Of a stretch of 6,913 bases of DNA, positions 4,934 to 6,913 are shown piece after piece (position 1 is the first letter of the stretch; each line of letters begins with the position of its first letter). The position numbers and the translations under genes are program-made. A model generated the notes under the pieces. That model had not been told where the DNA came from, searched no databases, and saw nothing but the letters and a program-made list of their open reading frames with translations. The stretch comes from an uncultured Eubacteriales bacterium (GTDB lineage Bacteria; Bacillota; Clostridia; Peptostreptococcales; Anaerovoracaceae): contig CADBSP010000130.1 in NCBI GenBank assembly GCA_902797405.1, positions 1 through 6,913 on the forward strand, written 5' to 3'.

Positions 4934-6898
4934 ATGACGGATTCCAAGTATTTGGAGCTTTTGGCAGATAGATTTCCCAATACTCTGGCGGCAGCCGCAG
5001 AGGTTATTAATCTTAATGCCGTGCTCTCATTACCAAAGGGTACCGAATACTTTCTCAGCGATCTGCACGGTGAATATGAAGCCTTTGTTCATATGATCAG
5101 AAGTGCATCCGGAACCATCAAGGATAAGATAGATGAACACTATGGTGGTTTGTTAAGCGACGAGGACAGAAATGATCTCGCCGCTTTAATTTATAATCCG
5201 GAGGCTGAGATAGAGAGAAGAAAAAAGACAGAAGAGGATTTTGATAGATGGTGTGTAATGGTCATCTATCGCTTGGTCACGGTATGTAAATCCGTTTCGA
5301 CCAAGTATACCAGACACAGAGTGCGTGAAAGACTTCCGAGGTATCTTGAGTACTCTATGGACGAACTGCTTCATGCAGATGACGAGGAAAACAGAACCAA
5401 TTATTATGAGCAGATCATAAATACAATAGTGTCTGAGGGTGTTGCGGAAAAGTTTATCTGTGAGATGTCTGATTCCATTAGTAGATTGGCAGTGGATCAG
5501 CTACACATCATCGGAGATATTTTTGATAGAGGAGCACACCCTGACTACATTATGGACTATTTGCTAGATTTCCATGATGTTGATTTCCAATGGGGAAACC
5601 ACGACGTCGTCTGGATGGGTGCAGCCGCAGGGAACTGGGCTTGTATCGCCAACATCATTCGAATGAACATCAGCTACAATAATATGGATATGTTGGAAGT
5701 AGGGTATGGGATTAATCTGAGGAGACTCACTACCTTTGCGTCGACTACATATGCGGACGATGAATGTAAAAAGTTCTGGCCTCATGTTTTGGAGAAAAAT
5801 CTTTTTGATCCAATTGATGACGCACTGGAAGCAAAGATGCATAAGGCCATCGCAATCATCCAGTTTAAGCTGGAGGGACAGATAATAAAGAAGCATCCGG
5901 AATTCGATCTAGACCATAGGCTCCTTTTGGACAAAATGAATTTGGAGGAGGGGACTGTTGAAATCGAGGGAGTTAAGTGGCCGCTTAATGACACTAATTT
6001 CCCAACCATAGACCCAGCGAATCCATACGCGCTTACTGAAGAGGAAATCGAGGTAATGAATAGTTTGGAAGCTTCTATCCTTCATTCCGAAAAACTCCAA
6101 AAGCATATAAGATACATGTTTAGCCACGGAGCTCTTTATATGTGCGTGAATGGAAACCTCCTTTTCCACGGATGCCTTCCTATGACTGAAGACGGGGAAT
6201 TCCAGGAGGTAGATATTTACGGAAAGAAGCTTAAGGGCAAGGCACTCATGGATCATCTGGACGAGATGATTAGGGCATCATACTTCAATCCGGAATCCAT
6301 AGTGGAATATGGTGAGCCGGGAGAACTGATGTGGTACTTGTGGCTCTCGAAGGATTCTCCATTATTCGGCAAAGCGAAAATGACGACGTTTGAAAGATTG
6401 TTTGTGGACGATAAATCGACACACAAGGAGCATACCAGACCGTATTACAAATTCATCAAAGATAGGGAGCCTTGCGAGCGAATCCTAAAGGAATTCGGTT
6501 TGAACCCTGACAAGGGCAGTAAAATACTTAATGGTCATGTTCCGGTAAAAATCAAGGATGGAGAGAGTCCAATCAAGGGAGATGGACTTTTGTATGTAAT
6601 CGACGGAGGTATTTCCAAGGCTTATCAAAAGCAGACGGGAATCGCAGGATACACATTCATCTTTAACTCCAGATTCATGGCGTTGTCGGAGCACAAGCCC
6701 TATAGTCCGCTTCAACCAGACGGAAGTCAGGAATTTCATAACCCAATCATCAAAACAGTTTACTCGCTTCCAAAGCGTATGCTGATAGCCGATACTGATT
6801 TCGGATTAAGGCTCCAGGAACAAAGGGACGGAGTAAAGGCCTTGGTGGAAGCCTATAAGAACGGGACGGTAAAGGAACGTGCAGTGCCGAGGATTTAG
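4934..6898 (+). CDS. fbp: Fructose-1,6-bisphosphatase, class III
   Basis: This enzyme hydrolyses fructose-1,6-bisphosphate to fructose-6-phosphate in gluconeogenesis. Class III enzymes are the Firmicute type, unrelated in sequence to the E. coli Fbp and GlpX classes, and belong to the metallophosphoesterase superfamily. The metal-binding motifs are in order: SDLHGE (42-47, D43/H45), GDIFDRG (194-200) and GNHDVVWMG (221-229), with further histidine motifs SHGALYMC (397-404), FHGCLP (411-416) and NGHVPVK (533-539) and the late DGG (557-559). The stretch between the first two motifs is the family's usual helical insertion. The 654 residues compare with about 670 in Bacillus. The start has CGGAGG (4921-4926) 7 bases before the ATG. 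The gene is complete, with TAG at 6896-6898. Its place after murA suggests shared expression of cell-wall precursor supply and hexose-phosphate synthesis. Confidence 0.97.
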   Translation: MTDSKYLELLADRFPNTLAAAAEVINLNAVLSLPKGTEYFLSDLHGEYEAFVHMIRSASGTIKDKIDEHYGGLLSDEDRNDLAALIYNPEAEIERRKKTEEDFDRWCVMVIYRLVTVCKSVSTKYTRHRVRERLPRYLEYSMDELLHADDEENRTNYYEQIINTIVSEGVAEKFICEMSDSISRLAVDQLHIIGDIFDRGAHPDYIMDYLLDFHDVDFQWGNHDVVWMGAAAGNWACIANIIRMNISYNNMDMLEVGYGINLRRLTTFASTTYADDECKKFWPHVLEKNLFDPIDDALEAKMHKAIAIIQFKLEGQIIKKHPEFDLDHRLLLDKMNLEEGTVEIEGVKWPLNDTNFPTIDPANPYALTEEEIEVMNSLEASILHSEKLQKHIRYMFSHGALYMCVNGNLLFHGCLPMTEDGEFQEVDIYGKKLKGKALMDHLDEMIRASYFNPESIVEYGEPGELMWYLWLSKDSPLFGKAKMTTFERLFVDDKSTHKEHTRPYYKFIKDREPCERILKEFGLNPDKGSKILNGHVPVKIKDGESPIKGDGLLYVIDGGISKAYQKQTGIAGYTFIFNSRFMALSEHKPYSPLQPDGSQEFHNPIIKTVYSLPKRMLIADTDFGLRLQEQRDGVKALVEAYKNGTVKERAVPRI

Positions 6899-6913
6899 AA
6901 CTCCCGCTTCAAA
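6899..6913. other. Short tail after fbp
   Basis: Only 15 bases follow the fbp stop. No terminator or start of another gene can be judged from them. Confidence 0.5.

Overview
The window looks like a chromosomal housekeeping segment from an anaerobic, low-to-moderate-GC Firmicute, most likely class Clostridia. The evidence is the Firmicute replication/RNA block (thymidylate kinase, DNA polymerase III delta', RicT/YaaT), a class III fructose-1,6-bisphosphatase, an AbrB-type regulator with a cysteine-rich tail, heavy use of AGA/AGG arginine codons, purine-rich GGAGG ribosome binding sites and two TTG starts. A narrower placement (for example Anaerovoracaceae/Mogibacterium-like) would be a guess.

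Layout. At the left edge (1-173, minus strand) is the N-terminal part of a LUD-domain (LutC/YkgG-like) protein, cut by the window end. A divergent intergenic region of about 290 bases follows. It holds a cluster of three overlapping palindromes (318-344), a start-less but protein-like open frame on the minus strand (207-371), and a strong extended -10 promoter (399-428) facing right. That promoter lies just ahead of a small gene that standard length cut-offs would miss: a 35-codon, TTG-started, single-membrane-helix protein (467-574) ending 2 bases before tmk. Then come tmk (577-1209), holB (1206-2003, overlapping tmk by 4 bases) and ricT/yaaT (2009-2986), a DUF948-like single-pass membrane protein (3016-3333), an AbrB-family regulator with two CxxC pairs (3394-3636), murA (3654-4919) and class III fbp (4934-6898). 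All eight plus-strand genes are co-directional with gaps of at most 60 bases. No rho-independent terminator was seen between them, so one long transcript or two joined ones are possible.

How the genes fit together. tmk supplies dTDP for DNA synthesis and holB the clamp-loader delta' subunit. RicT belongs to the Fe-S RicA/F/T complex that directs RNase Y in Bacillus. The second half joins an AbrB regulator to the first committed step of peptidoglycan synthesis (MurA) and to gluconeogenic control (Fbp). The Bacillus genes that usually separate tmk from holB (yaaQ/darA and yaaR) are absent here.

Nothing in the window amounts to a clearly new multi-gene system. The best candidates for something undescribed are the small membrane protein at the head of the tmk operon, the structured intergenic block at about 207-371, and the zinc-ribbon-like tail on the AbrB regulator.
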